Shown here piece by piece: positions 33,304 to 43,411 of a stretch of 64,000 bases of DNA. Source of the DNA: Alteromonadaceae bacterium 2753L.S.0a.02 (GTDB taxonomy: Bacteria > Pseudomonadota > Gammaproteobacteria > Pseudomonadales > Cellvibrionaceae); the NCBI GenBank assembly GCA_007827375.1, contig VISH01000002.1:1575001-1639000 (forward strand). The letters run 5' to 3'. A model generated the notes under the pieces. The model did not search any database and was not told the DNA's origin. It saw nothing but the letters and a program-made list of their open reading frames with translations. Position numbers and translations under genes: made by a program. Position 1 is the stretch's first letter; each line of letters opens with the position of its first letter.

Positions 33304-34578
33304 TTATGCGCTCAACTCGTAGACCTTGGCTTTTTCGATACGAGTTTCGCTAAATTCCACAATCTCAAAGCGGTATTTACCGATCTCGAAACTGACACAT
33401 GCGTCGGGGATGCTTTCGAGAAACTCCACGATGATTCCGTTGATGGTTTTTGGGCCGTCGGTGGGCAGATTCCAGCCAAGATTTTTGTTGATATCGCGAA
33501 CGGATTCAGAAGCGTCGATTAAATACCAGTCTCCCGGGCACTCGATAATAGAGTCTGAGGTGTTATTGGCAGAGTCGGTCGTAAAATCGCCTACGATTTC
33601 CTCCAAGAGGTCGACCAGAGTCGCTATGCCTTGCACATCACCGTACTCGTCCACCACAACAGCTATGCGGTGTTTGTGTTGTTGGAAATTCATGAGCTGA
33701 GTATGAAGCTGGGTGGATTCGGGTACGAAATAGGGCTCGCTGATGTGCGATCTCAGGCTTTCCATAGTAACAGTGGAATCGTCGCCCTGGATAAATCGTG
33801 CCGCTTTACGAAGGTGTAGTATGCCGACAATATTATTGATATCACCTTCGTAAACCGGCAGTCGTGTGTATTCCGTCGAACGTATTTTTACTAGGATCTC
33901 CCGCATGTCCTGTTCAAGATCGATTCCATCCACTTCGTTTCGGGGAATCATAATATCTTCAACGGTAGCTTTTTCGAGATCCAGCACATTCAACAGCATG
34001 CCCTGGTGCTGATCGGGAATCAGTTCTCCGGCTTCATCCACAACGGTTCTAAGCTCTTCCATCCGCAAATGGTCGGCACGACGGGCTTTGGATGGGTCTA
34101 GCCCAATCATCCGGGCTATTGCGTTGGAAATCATGTTAACCATCCAGACCACAGGGTAGAGCAAGTACAGCAGTGGCCAGAGCACCACGCTCGCGGGAAA
34201 CGCTATTTTTTCAGGATATACTGCGGCTACCGACTTGGGCGTAACCTCGGCAAAGATCAGGATCACAATGGTCAACACAAAAGGCAGCACAAAGGCGGTT
34301 GCCCATTCGCCGAACAAATGCGTAGTCAGTGCGCCGGCAACCAGGGTTGCCAGGATGTTCACCAGATTGTTACCTATTAAAATAACACCAATCAGCCTGT
34401 CGGGCCTTTCCAGCAGGCGGGCTGCTCTCAGGGCGCCTTTGTGCTTCTTTTTGACCAGGTGACGCAACCGGTAACGGTTCAGCGCAAGCATGCCGGTTTC
34501 GGAGCTTGAGAAGAAGGCTGACAAAAGGATTAAGACGACCAGGAATCCGATGAGTAGGTCGTTGGGAATGGTGTCCAA
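33304..34578 (-). CDS. CorC/HlyC-type (CNNM, DUF21-CBS) membrane protein
   Basis: A 424-residue protein with an N-terminal DUF21 (CNNM) membrane domain of about four segments (residues 8-155), paired CBS domains (about 205-325; IMIPRNEVDGIDLEQDM and VVDEYGDVQGIATLVDLLEEIVGDF), and a C-terminal CorC_HlyC domain (about 340-420). The YfjD/YtfL group is linked to magnesium or cobalt efflux; the name haemolysin in old annotation is misleading. It follows the CcsA-like gene on the same strand by 64 bp, and may share its transcript. Confidence 0.92.
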   Translation of the reverse strand: MDTIPNDLLIGFLVVLILLSAFFSSSETGMLALNRYRLRHLVKKKHKGALRAARLLERPDRLIGVILIGNNLVNILATLVAGALTTHLFGEWATAFVLPFVLTIVILIFAEVTPKSVAAVYPEKIAFPASVVLWPLLYLLYPVVWMVNMISNAIARMIGLDPSKARRADHLRMEELRTVVDEAGELIPDQHQGMLLNVLDLEKATVEDIMIPRNEVDGIDLEQDMREILVKIRSTEYTRLPVYEGDINNIVGILHLRKAARFIQGDDSTVTMESLRSHISEPYFVPESTQLHTQLMNFQQHKHRIAVVVDEYGDVQGIATLVDLLEEIVGDFTTDSANNTSDSIIECPGDWYLIDASESVRDINKNLGWNLPTDGPKTINGIIVEFLESIPDACVSFEIGKYRFEIVEFSETRIEKAKVYELSA

Positions 34579-34642
34579 AGATTAGCGTGCCTATATTTGC
34601 TTGGGCGCAATATCTTGAACGACTTTGCTGCTGTGATCAAGA

Positions 34643-35431
34643 CTACACGCGGTGGAGTATAAGCTCCAGCACCAACTTGCTGCCAAAGTATGCCAGCATC
34701 AGCGCGGCAAACCCCCCGAGTGTCCAGCGAATAGCCGCCGCGCCGCGCCATCCCAGGGTATGACGCCCCCACAAGAGCAGTGCATAAATAAGCCATGAGA
34801 GAATCGAAAAGACCGTTTTGTGCGAGAGGTGCTGTTCACTAAAACTGGTAGTGAACATTATGCCGCTGATGATCGATGAGGTAAGTAACACCTCTCCGGC
34901 CCATACCAGCTCGAATAACAAGGTTTCCATTGTTTGCAGCGGTGGCAACAAACCCATAACACCGCGCAGGTGTTTGTGGCGCAGCTGGTAGTTTTGGTAT
35001 GCGAGGAGCAGTGCTTGAAGGCTCGCAATGGTAAGCATGCTGTATGCGAGAATTGATAGCAGAATGTGGGAGATGACTTCAATGTTGAGGTGGTGGCTGG
35101 TTTTGGTAGAGTCTTCGAACTCTGAAACCACCACCGCAGTAACTGCGAGCGGCAGAAGAAATAAGAACAGATTGTGCAGTGGCTTACGCAGGCTGCTTAG
35201 TACCACCACCATGTTGATCACTGCAAAGAACAACGATGGCACTTTAAAAAAACCGAACTGGTACCCCAGTGGTGTTTTTATCGAGCTCAGTACGGCGATA
35301 AAATGCACAGCTGTTCCCGCTGCAATAACCAGCAACAGGCTATTCGCCTTAATGGGCTCTCTGCGCATCAATGCACGTAACAGCAGGGCCCAGGCAGCCA
35401 GATAAAGCACGACAGTGGCGACACTAAACAT
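34643..35431 (-). CDS. CcsA/YpjD-like inner-membrane protein
   Basis: A 262-residue protein with about eight membrane segments and the cytochrome c assembly (CcsA/CcmC) pattern: a His in FIAVLSSIKTP, and near the C-terminus LSHKTVFSILSWLIYALLLWGRHTLGWRG with the His/Trp-rich heme-handling-like loop. E. coli YpjD next to ffh has the same layout and genomic position. Function not settled; heme handling inferred from the family. Divergent from ffh. Confidence 0.88.
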   Translation of the reverse strand: MFSVATVVLYLAAWALLLRALMRREPIKANSLLLVIAAGTAVHFIAVLSSIKTPLGYQFGFFKVPSLFFAVINMVVVLSSLRKPLHNLFLFLLPLAVTAVVVSEFEDSTKTSHHLNIEVISHILLSILAYSMLTIASLQALLLAYQNYQLRHKHLRGVMGLLPPLQTMETLLFELVWAGEVLLTSSIISGIMFTTSFSEQHLSHKTVFSILSWLIYALLLWGRHTLGWRGAAAIRWTLGGFAALMLAYFGSKLVLELILHRV

Positions 35432-35588
35432 AGTGATAATTCTGTGGGGTTAGGGGGAACAACATTCAGTAAATCACGCCATTATAAAGGAAAGTGCTGT
35501 CGTATTTGTGCTGACGAGCCATTATACTTGCCGCCTTTTTAAACCACCGGCCGATGATACTGGCCAATTTTATACTCGATAGGCATCC

Positions 35589-36992
35589 ATGTTTGAGAAT
35601 CTGTCAGACCGCTTAACGCGCTCACTGAAGAAAATTACCGGTAAATCGCGCCTTAATCACGACAATATTCAAGACGCGCTGCGTGATGTGCGTAAGGCCT
35701 TACTCGAGGCCGATGTGGCTCTTCCCGTAGTTAAGGACTTTGTCGCCCACGTACGTAAAAGAGCTCAGGGCCAGGAAGTTTCCCGTGCGCTGAATCCAGG
35801 GCAGCAATTTCTGAAAATCGTCGAAAGTGAACTCACTGAATTGATGGGCAGTGCCAACGAGACGCTGGACCTCGCCGTACAGCCTCCTGCTGTGGTGTTG
35901 ATGGCGGGCCTGCAGGGAGCGGGTAAAACCACTACCGTCGCCAAACTCGGGCGTTTCCTGCGCGAAAAACACAAAAAGAAAGTGATGGTGGTGAGCGCTG
36001 ACGTGTATCGCCCGGCAGCTATCAAGCAGTTAGAAACTCTGGCTACAGAGGTGGAAGTTGAGTTTTTTCCATCAAGCAGCGATCAAAAACCTGTTGATAT
36101 TGCCAAGGCGGCGATTGCCCAGGCCAAGAAGAGCTTCATGGATGTGCTGTTGGTGGACACCGCAGGCCGTTTACACATTGATGACCAATTGATGCAGGAA
36201 ATTCAAGCCCTACACAAGGCGGTCAACCCTGTCGAAACGCTGTTTGTAATCGACGCTATGATAGGTCAGGATGCGGTTAACACAGCCAAAGCCTTTAACG
36301 ATGCCTTGCCGCTCACAGGTGTCGTGCTTACCAAAACGGATGGGGATGCGCGCGGTGGTGCAGCTTTGTCGGTGCGTCAAGTAACCGGCAAGCCTATTAA
36401 ATTTATGGGGGTGGGGGAGAAAACCGAAGCCCTCGAGCCATTCCACCCCGATCGCGTTGCCTCTCGTATCCTCGGTATGGGTGATATCCTCTCGTTAATC
36501 GAAGAAGCTGAACAAAAAATCGACAAGGCCAAAGCTGAAAAACTGGCTAAGAAGGTCGAATCTGGTAAACGTTTCGATTTGGAGGATCTGCGAGACCAAC
36601 TGCAACAAATGCAGAACATGGGTGGTATGGGCGCGATGCTTGAAAAACTACCGGGTATGGGCAACATGGCGCAAATGGTCGAGCAGGCGAATGTGAGTAA
36701 ACAATTTAAGCAAATGGACGCAATTATTGGCTCGATGACTCCTGCCGAACGCCACAACCCCGATATTCTTAACGGTTCGCGTAAACGTCGCATCACTATG
36801 GGTTCCGGGACGCAGATTCAGGATCTCAATCGTCTGCTCAAACAGCACAAGCAAATGAGCAAAATGATGAAAAAAATGAAGGGCGGAGGCCTGAAAAAGA
36901 TGATGCGCGGTATGGGAGGCATGTTTCCCGGGGGTGGTCCCGGTGGAATGCCCCCGATGGGCGGAGGCGGCTTGCCGCCTGGGCTTGGATAG
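35589..36992 (+). CDS. ffh: Signal recognition particle protein Ffh
   Basis: GTPase of the signal recognition particle, which takes ribosomes making inner-membrane proteins to FtsY. N-domain (about 1-85), G-domain (about 86-295) with GLQGAGKTTT, VDTAGR and TKTDGDARGG, and the Met-rich M domain (about 300-467) that binds 4.5S RNA and signal peptides. The C-terminus is an unusually Gly/Pro/Met-rich tail. 467 aa, usual is about 450. Followed by the rpsP-rimM-trmD-rplS group 153 bp downstream. Confidence 0.97.
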   Translation: MFENLSDRLTRSLKKITGKSRLNHDNIQDALRDVRKALLEADVALPVVKDFVAHVRKRAQGQEVSRALNPGQQFLKIVESELTELMGSANETLDLAVQPPAVVLMAGLQGAGKTTTVAKLGRFLREKHKKKVMVVSADVYRPAAIKQLETLATEVEVEFFPSSSDQKPVDIAKAAIAQAKKSFMDVLLVDTAGRLHIDDQLMQEIQALHKAVNPVETLFVIDAMIGQDAVNTAKAFNDALPLTGVVLTKTDGDARGGAALSVRQVTGKPIKFMGVGEKTEALEPFHPDRVASRILGMGDILSLIEEAEQKIDKAKAEKLAKKVESGKRFDLEDLRDQLQQMQNMGGMGAMLEKLPGMGNMAQMVEQANVSKQFKQMDAIIGSMTPAERHNPDILNGSRKRRITMGSGTQIQDLNRLLKQHKQMSKMMKKMKGGGLKKMMRGMGGMFPGGGPGGMPPMGGGGLPPGLG

Positions 36993-37145
36993 CAGACCGG
37001 CGCTGATAAAAAGCCAAATTTAACCCTATACAAGGCGTATCCTTTCCATTAAAATACGCCGCCTTTCGCAGGTGCACCCATAGAATACGAGGCTTCCGAG
37101 CCAGTTGGCGCCTGATTACAGAGAATTCAAACAGGAAAGACTTAC

Positions 37146-37397
37146 ATGGTAAGCATTCGTTTATCCCGTGGCGGTTCCAAGAAGCGCCCATTTTATCACC
37201 TAACAGTGACAGACAGTCGCAAGGCTCGCGACGGTCGTTTTATCGAGCGTGTAGGCTTCTTTAACCCAGTTGCACGTGGTCAGGAAGAGCGTCTGCGCAT
37301 TGACAGCGAGCGTTTGGATTACTGGAAAGCTCAGGGTGCGCAGATCTCTGATCGCGTTGCCAAGTTGCTTAAAGACGCGGCAGCTGCTGCTGCATAA
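37146..37397 (+). CDS. rpsP: 30S ribosomal protein S16
   Basis: 83-residue ribosomal protein starting MVSIRLSRGGSKKRPFYHL, the canonical S16 N-terminus. AGGAAAG lies about 7-13 nt before the ATG. First gene of the conserved rpsP-rimM-trmD-rplS operon. Confidence 0.97.
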   Translation: MVSIRLSRGGSKKRPFYHLTVTDSRKARDGRFIERVGFFNPVARGQEERLRIDSERLDYWKAQGAQISDRVAKLLKDAAAAAA

Positions 37398-37423
37398 GCG
37401 GTATTTTCGCAGCGACTACGCCA

Positions 37424-37963
37424 GTGACAGCCAAACGTTCTAACCTGATATCGGTTGGCAGGCTCACTGGCGTTTTTGGTATTAAAGGCTGGATAAAAGT
37501 GAAATCTTTTACCAGCCCCGAAGAGAATATCTTCTCGTATATGCCTTGGTGGCTGAAAACCCGCCATGGTGTAAAGCAGATCGAATTAGATGGATATGAG
37601 CAGCGAGCCGGTGGTTTGATTGTTCATATCAAGGGCGTTGATGACCGCGACCAAGCTAGCAGCTACACCAATGTCGATATTGCGGTGGAAAAAGCGCAAC
37701 TACCAGATTTGGAAGCGGGAGATTTTTACTGGTTTCAATTGTTGGGGCTTGAAGTAAGCAGCCATTATCAGGGTGAGGTTTATTATCTGGGCGAGGTACA
37801 AAACCTCCTCGAAACCGGTGCAAACGACGTGTTGGTGGTAAAGCCGTCATCGCAAAGCATTGATGGCCGCGAACGGCTGGTGCCTTACGTCCCAGACACC
37901 TACGTGAAGCAAGTCGATTTGGCTGCGGGTGTGATAATTGTCGAGTGGGACCCGGAGTTTTAA
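37424..37963 (+). CDS. rimM: 16S rRNA-processing protein RimM
   Basis: 179-residue maturation factor for the 30S head, which binds S19 and helps 16S rRNA processing. The N-terminal RimM barrel begins ISVGRLTGVFGIKGWIKVKSF; the PRC-barrel domain starts near DLEAGDFYWFQLLGL. Start is GTG 37424; the usual length supports it. 26 bp after rpsP; its stop is directly followed by the trmD ATG. Confidence 0.95.
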   Translation: MTAKRSNLISVGRLTGVFGIKGWIKVKSFTSPEENIFSYMPWWLKTRHGVKQIELDGYEQRAGGLIVHIKGVDDRDQASSYTNVDIAVEKAQLPDLEAGDFYWFQLLGLEVSSHYQGEVYYLGEVQNLLETGANDVLVVKPSSQSIDGRERLVPYVPDTYVKQVDLAAGVIIVEWDPEF

Positions 37964-38749
37964 ATGGCGACACGCAAAGTCGCTGTTATTACGCTGTTCC
38001 CGGAAATGTTTCGGGCGATCGTTGAAAGCGGCATTACTAGCCGCGCGATTGAACAGAATTTATTAGAATTGACGTTAATTAATCCTCGTCAATTCACGTC
38101 TGACAAGCATCAGACGGTAGATGACCGACCCTATGGTGGCGGCCCAGGTATGGTAATGCGAGTCGAGCCTTTAGCAGCGGCGCTCGAAGCCAGCTTGGTG
38201 GCTCTGGGGTGCTCAAGACAGCAGGCTCGAGTCATTTACCTATCGCCTCAGGGCGAAGTGCTCAACAAAAAGAGTATTGATACTTTGTTGTCAGACGGGC
38301 CCCAAACTGCTGCCAATTTCCACTTGGTGCTGGTGGCGGGACGATACGAAGGTATTGATGAGCGTTTTATCGAACACTACGTGGATACTGAAATCTCCAT
38401 TGGGGACTACGTATTAAGTGGTGGTGAACTGCCTGCTATGGTTCTTTTGGATGCAATCATCCGGAAGCTACCTGGTGCACTGGGAGACGCGCAATCCGCA
38501 GAGCAGGATTCCTTCGAAACCGGCTTATTGGACTGCCCGCATTACACCAGGCCAGAAGAGGTTTTAAGTACTAAGGTTCCCGATGTGCTTCTAAGTGGGG
38601 ATCACAAACGCATTGAGATTTGGCGTTTGCAGCAGTCCCTCGGGCGAACCTGGCTGCGAAGGCCGGAATTAATAGAGGCGTTGGAGTTGACTGAACTTGA
38701 GCAGCGGCTCCTCGACGAGTACATTCGTCAACACAGCAACGCCAGTTGA
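37964..38749 (+). CDS. trmD: tRNA (guanine-37-N1)-methyltransferase TrmD
   Basis: Makes m1G37 in tRNAs reading CNN and GGG-type codons, needed to prevent frameshifting. 261 aa. The SPOUT trefoil-knot signatures are DRPYGGGPGMVMRVEPL, VAGRYEGIDERFIEHYVDTE and GDYVLSGGELPAMVLLDAI. The ATG directly follows the rimM stop. Confidence 0.97.
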   Translation: MATRKVAVITLFPEMFRAIVESGITSRAIEQNLLELTLINPRQFTSDKHQTVDDRPYGGGPGMVMRVEPLAAALEASLVALGCSRQQARVIYLSPQGEVLNKKSIDTLLSDGPQTAANFHLVLVAGRYEGIDERFIEHYVDTEISIGDYVLSGGELPAMVLLDAIIRKLPGALGDAQSAEQDSFETGLLDCPHYTRPEEVLSTKVPDVLLSGDHKRIEIWRLQQSLGRTWLRRPELIEALELTELEQRLLDEYIRQHSNAS

Positions 38750-38797
38750 TTTAATAATTTTCTAGCCGCGAGGCTACACAAAGATCAGGAGCAAGCC

Positions 38798-39154
38798 ATG
38801 AGTTCTAAGAACAAAATTATCCAGGAGCTGGAAAACGAGCAGCTCAAGCAAGAGCTACCAGAATTCAGCCCCGGAGATACCGTGGTGGTTCAGGTGAAAG
38901 TGACTGAAGGTAACCGTGAGCGTTTACAGGCCTACGAAGGTGTCGTCATTGGTAAGCGCAACCGCGGTCTCAACTCGGCGTTCACTGTGCGTAAGATCTC
39001 TCACGGTGTTGGCGTAGAGCGAACCTTCCAGACTCACAGCAAGCAGGTGGATAGCATTACTGTGAAGCGTCGCGGTGATGTTCGACAGGCCAAACTTTAC
39101 TACCTGAGAGAACTGACTGGTAAAGCGGCTCGAATTAAAGAAAAGCTTAATTAA
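38798..39154 (+). CDS. rplS: 50S ribosomal protein L19
   Basis: 118-residue ribosomal protein with the L19 signature FSPGDTVVVQVKVTEGNRERLQAYEGVVIGKRN. CAGGAGC precedes the ATG. 48 bp after trmD; last gene of the operon, followed by an intrinsic terminator. Confidence 0.97.
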   Translation: MSSKNKIIQELENEQLKQELPEFSPGDTVVVQVKVTEGNRERLQAYEGVVIGKRNRGLNSAFTVRKISHGVGVERTFQTHSKQVDSITVKRRGDVRQAKLYYLRELTGKAARIKEKLN

Positions 39155-39156
39155 TT

Positions 39157-39185
39157 TAAAGGCGGCGTAAGCCGCCTTTTTTATA
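39157..39185 (+). terminator. Intrinsic terminator of the rpsP operon
   Basis: AAAGGCGGC, loop GTAA, GCCGCCTTT followed by T's. Lies immediately after rplS. Confidence 0.9.
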
Positions 39186-39372
39186 ACAGAAAAGCACAGT
39201 GGTACCCCTCTACAGTGTGCGGCAATGCGAGTTTTACGTTATTGCGAGCCCCCCTTCACGGAACCATGTTAAACTTGTGCCCTCAAAGCCCTCAACTCTT
39301 GGCTAAAAAATAGCCTTGCACGGCGTGATTAATCAAAATAACAATAATTAAGTATCGTATTAAGAGGATTTT

Positions 39373-40212
39373 ATGAACAATAGGTATCAAATTTTAACTC
39401 GCGGAATGACAGCGTTGCTCGCGCTCTCAATGGTTGGCCTTATGTCGTGCAAAACCGAGGCCGAAGCACAAGCCAGCGCGAAGAGCGAATCTTCCGAAGA
39501 AACTGCTGTCGCGAAGCCAACAGGTTCCGTCACTCAGGCACAAGCAGAAGAAAACATTCGTAAGAGCCTGACTGGCGCTAATGACCGTCTCCAGATACGT
39601 AATATCAAGCCTTCCGTTTTACCCGGCATTTATGAAGTGCAAATTATGGGGCGAGGCATCATTTATATGGAGCAAAGTGGCGAATACTTCATCGATGGCC
39701 GTTTGCTACAAATTCAAGGCAAGGAAATCGTTAATGTTACCGATCAGGCAATGGTTGGCGTTCGCAAAGATTTGCTGGCCACTGTGAAAAAAGAAGATGC
39801 CATCGTTTTTGCACCCAAAGGTGAGGTGAAGGCTAGCATTTCCGTGTTTACCGATGTGGATTGCGGCTACTGTCAAAAGCTGCATCGCGAAGTTCCTGCA
39901 CTTAACGACATGGGCATTGAAGTTCGCTATTTGGCGTATCCTCGTGCGGGTATTGGGTCGAATTCCTACAAAAAAATTGTTTCAGCTTGGTGTTCTGACG
40001 ATCCGCAGACTGCTTTGACGACATTAAAGAATCGTCAGGAAATTGCGATAAACGAATGTGAGGGCAATCCCGTCGCTGCGGAGTATGAACTTGGGCAGCA
40101 GATGGGCGTAACCGGTACGCCAGCAATCGTACTTAACTCCGGAGAATTGATTCCAGGTTACATGCCTGCTAAGAATCTGGCCGAAAGAATAGGCGTTGAA
40201 ACCGGCAGTTAA
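39373..40212 (+). CDS. dsbC: Thiol:disulfide interchange protein DsbC-type
   Basis: Periplasmic disulfide isomerase. The N-terminal signal region ends in VGLMSCKTEAEAQ, which could be a lipobox (LMSC), so it may be a lipoprotein rather than free periplasmic like E. coli DsbC. A dimerisation domain (about 60-130) follows, then a thioredoxin-type domain with the CGYC active site (FTDVDCGYCQKLH) and the cis-Pro in VTGTPAIVL. 279 aa, long mainly from an acidic linker after the signal. Upstream of hom, typical gammaproteobacterial order. Confidence 0.92.
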   Translation: MNNRYQILTRGMTALLALSMVGLMSCKTEAEAQASAKSESSEETAVAKPTGSVTQAQAEENIRKSLTGANDRLQIRNIKPSVLPGIYEVQIMGRGIIYMEQSGEYFIDGRLLQIQGKEIVNVTDQAMVGVRKDLLATVKKEDAIVFAPKGEVKASISVFTDVDCGYCQKLHREVPALNDMGIEVRYLAYPRAGIGSNSYKKIVSAWCSDDPQTALTTLKNRQEIAINECEGNPVAAEYELGQQMGVTGTPAIVLNSGELIPGYMPAKNLAERIGVETGS

Positions 40213-40227
40213 TGCCAAAGTAATCGC

Positions 40228-40257
40228 AAAAAAGGGGCCACAAGGTCCCTTTTTTTG
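40228..40257 (+). terminator. Intrinsic terminator after dsbC
   Basis: AAAAAAGGGGCC, a short loop and GGTCCCTTTTTTT, with one mismatch in the stem, just after the dsbC stop. It separates dsbC from hom. Confidence 0.8.
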
Positions 40258-40398
40258 TGCCTTCACAAATTTGCCCTGGTGGGCGAATACACTGCAATTG
40301 CGGTGGCGCATTGACAGCATCAAGTCGCGTCAGTAAGGTTGCGTTTCTTTTTTGGGTGGGCCCTCCGCCCCCTGTGTTGGAACTTAGAGGAATAGATT

Positions 40399-41718
40399 TT
40401 GAAACCGGTAAATGTCGGCATTTGTGGGCTGGGTACTGTGGGTAGCGGAACCTTCAATGTTCTTACCCGCAACAACAAGGATATTAACGCGAAAGCAGGA
40501 CGTGAAATTTCGATCAGTCACGTTGGCGCGCGTCAAATTAATTCCAGTTGCGATACCTCTAATGTGACTGTTAGCAGTGATGTATTCGAGGTTGCAGGCG
40601 ATCCGAATGTCGATATAGTCGTCGAATTAATTGGTGGCACTACTGTAGCCGAGGATTTGGTGCTTACTGCAGTGCGCAATGGCAAACACGTCGTTACAGC
40701 AAATAAAGCGCTTATCGCAGAACACGGTAACGAATTGTTTGCGGAAGCCGTTAAGCACAACGTAACCATATCCTACGAGGCGGCTGTAGCGGGTGGTATC
40801 CCAATTATTCGAGCGTTGCGTGAAGGGCTTGCAGCTAATAAAGTTGAATGGTTGGCGGGCATTATCAATGGCACTGGCAATTTCATTCTTACCGAAATGC
40901 GCGATAAAGGCCGCGAGTTCGTTGATGTGTTGAAAGAAGCGCAAGAGCTCGGTTATGCCGAAGCAGACCCCACTTTTGATGTTGAAGGTATTGATGCTGC
41001 CCACAAACTGGTGATCCTAGCCTCGTTGGCATTTGGAATGCCTTTGCAGTTTGATAAGGTGTTCACTGAGGGTATCAGTAACATTCAGCCAGAAGATGTC
41101 GCTTATGCTGATGAGCTGGGCTATCGCATCAAGCATCTGGGCATCACCCGCAGGCGCAGCAGCGGCGGCATAGAACTGCGGGTGCATCCCACCATGATTC
41201 CACAATCCCGGCTTATCGCTAACGTTGATGGTGTGATGAATGCCGTGGTGGTGAAGGGTGATGCGGTTGGTCCAACTTTGTACTATGGTGCCGGAGCGGG
41301 TTCCGAGCCCACAGCATCGGCGGTGATCTCCGATATCGTCCATGTTAGTCGTTTGGTCAACAGTGGTTACGCCAGTGAGAATCTTATCACTGTGCCACAT
41401 TTGGGTTTTGGTGAAGAACATCTTAGCAATTACAAGATTCTTCCCATTGAAGAAAATGAATCAGCCTATTATTTGCGAATTTCCGCACTGGATCGGCCAG
41501 GTGTACTATCAAAAGTGACGCAAATATTGAGCGATGCCGGCATCAGTATTGAGGCATTGATTCAAAAAGAGCCCAAAGAAGGGCAACCCCATGTACCGGT
41601 TATCTTGTTAACCAATCGCACAATCGAACACCGTATTAACAGTGCGATAGAGCAGATAGAACAATTGGATTCCATCGCGACTAACGTGGTGCGAATTCGT
41701 GTTGAGTCATTAAAGTAG
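40399..41718 (+). CDS. hom: Homoserine dehydrogenase
   Basis: NAD(P)H-dependent reduction of aspartate semialdehyde to homoserine, in the methionine/threonine pathway. 439 aa: the nucleotide-binding domain with GICGLGTVGSGTFNVL, catalytic domain with VEGIDAAHKLVILASLAFG, and a C-terminal ACT domain (about 355-430) for feedback by threonine. The start is TTG 40399 preceded by AGAGG; no in-frame ATG gives a better N-terminus. thrC follows after 9 bp. Confidence 0.95.
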   Translation: MKPVNVGICGLGTVGSGTFNVLTRNNKDINAKAGREISISHVGARQINSSCDTSNVTVSSDVFEVAGDPNVDIVVELIGGTTVAEDLVLTAVRNGKHVVTANKALIAEHGNELFAEAVKHNVTISYEAAVAGGIPIIRALREGLAANKVEWLAGIINGTGNFILTEMRDKGREFVDVLKEAQELGYAEADPTFDVEGIDAAHKLVILASLAFGMPLQFDKVFTEGISNIQPEDVAYADELGYRIKHLGITRRRSSGGIELRVHPTMIPQSRLIANVDGVMNAVVVKGDAVGPTLYYGAGAGSEPTASAVISDIVHVSRLVNSGYASENLITVPHLGFGEEHLSNYKILPIEENESAYYLRISALDRPGVLSKVTQILSDAGISIEALIQKEPKEGQPHVPVILLTNRTIEHRINSAIEQIEQLDSIATNVVRIRVESLK

Positions 41719-41727
41719 GGACGTGAC

Positions 41728-43143
41728 GTGAAATATATCAGTACGCGTGGTGAAGCGCCTGCGCTGAGTTTTGAAGAAGTTGTGCTTACCGGGCTGGCGA
41801 GCGATGGTGGCTTGTATCTTCCGGAAACACTTCCCCAATTTACGCAAGACGAAATCGCTGCGTGGGCTGGTCTTTCGTACAAGGAATTGGCATTTAAAGT
41901 TATTGCGCCATTTGTTGATGGCGAGATCCCCGAAGTCGATTTGAAGGCGCTGATCGACGTCTCTTACTGCACCGATTCGGGTAAGGGTTTTCGCCATGAG
42001 GCCATTGCTCCTTTAGTGCAAACCGGCCATAACGAGTGGGTCTTGGAATTGTTTCAGGGACCGACGCTGGCGTTCAAAGACTTTGCACTGCAATTCCTGG
42101 GACACCTGCTGGATTATGTGTTGAAAAAACGCGACCAGAAAGTTGTGATCATGGGTGCGACTTCGGGTGATACCGGTTCTGCGGCCATTGAAGGCTGTCG
42201 TGACTGCGAAAACGTTGATATCTTCATTTTGCATCCCTACCAGAAGGTATCTGACGTTCAGCGTCGTCAGATGACCACAGTACTCGAAGACAATGTTAAA
42301 AACATAGCATTAGAAGGTAATTTCGACGACTGCCAGAATATGGTTAAAACGAGTTTCGCGGATCAGTCTTTCCTGCCAGAAGGGCGTCAGCTGGTGGCGG
42401 TTAATTCCATTAACTGGGCGCGTATTATGGCGCAAATCGTCTACTACTTTTATGCAGCGCTGGCGCTGGGGGCACCACACCGTGCGGTTTCATTTTCGGT
42501 GCCCACCGGCAACTTCGGTGATATTTTTGCCGGCTATCTGGCAAAGCGCATGGGCTTGCCCATTGAGCAACTGGTAATTGCAACCAACAGCAACGATATC
42601 TTGCATCGTTGTATCAGCAATAACGACCACAGTACTCAATCGTTGGTGCATTCGTTGTCGCCAAGCATGGATATTATGGTTTCGAGCAATTTTGAGCGAA
42701 TGCTTTTTGATTTGCACGAGCGGGATGGCACAGCAATTAAGTCTCTGATGGAAAATTTTAAAACCACTGGTGAACTGAAGCTTGGCGATGCTGCGTTAAG
42801 TAAAGCTCGCGAGTTGTTTAGCAGTTACCGTTTGGATGATGACGAAACAATTGCGGTGATTCGTGAAGTTTTTGAAACCACTGAATATCTGTTGGATCCA
42901 CACACTGCCATCGGTGTTCAGGCGGGTCGTAAAACACGTAAAAACATCTCAACCCCGATGATCTGTCTGGCAACTGCGCATCCTGCCAAATTCCCAGAGG
43001 CTGTAAAAAAAGCAGGCCAGCAGGATGATCCTGCGTTGCCCCATCATATGCAGGATCTGTTCACTCGCGAGGAGCGATATCAGGTTATTGCCAAAGATAT
43101 CGCGCAGGTACAGGCTTTTATGTCTGCTAATATCACCGCCTGA
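41728..43143 (+). CDS. thrC: Threonine synthase
   Basis: PLP enzyme that converts O-phosphohomoserine to threonine. 471 residues, N-terminus MKYISTRGEAPALSFEEVVL as in bacterial ThrC. The PLP Lys is in GPTLAFKDFALQFLG, and the phosphate-binding loop is MGATSGDTGSAAIEG. 9 bp after hom, so they form one transcript. Confidence 0.96.
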   Translation: MKYISTRGEAPALSFEEVVLTGLASDGGLYLPETLPQFTQDEIAAWAGLSYKELAFKVIAPFVDGEIPEVDLKALIDVSYCTDSGKGFRHEAIAPLVQTGHNEWVLELFQGPTLAFKDFALQFLGHLLDYVLKKRDQKVVIMGATSGDTGSAAIEGCRDCENVDIFILHPYQKVSDVQRRQMTTVLEDNVKNIALEGNFDDCQNMVKTSFADQSFLPEGRQLVAVNSINWARIMAQIVYYFYAALALGAPHRAVSFSVPTGNFGDIFAGYLAKRMGLPIEQLVIATNSNDILHRCISNNDHSTQSLVHSLSPSMDIMVSSNFERMLFDLHERDGTAIKSLMENFKTTGELKLGDAALSKARELFSSYRLDDDETIAVIREVFETTEYLLDPHTAIGVQAGRKTRKNISTPMICLATAHPAKFPEAVKKAGQQDDPALPHHMQDLFTREERYQVIAKDIAQVQAFMSANITA

Positions 43144-43411
43144 TTTCTTGCCCAACCGAGGCATTGGGGGGCTTGGTTAGTTGCCGGCACCCCTAGCCCG
43201 GTTCTTCGACCTTTCCCCAATGCTATAGTCTGTTGTCTTTCCGTTCTTGGTTGCCTCGCTATGCAATAAATATTGCACAAAACTTGAGCGTTTATGTTTG
43301 ATATGGTGCTCCGAAGTACTTGTAAAAGCAGAAGGGAGCGACAGTTTACCGGGCTCAAACGAGTGGAATGTAATTTGCCAGTAATGTTCGGTTTTTGTTC
43401 TGGAAAAGGTT

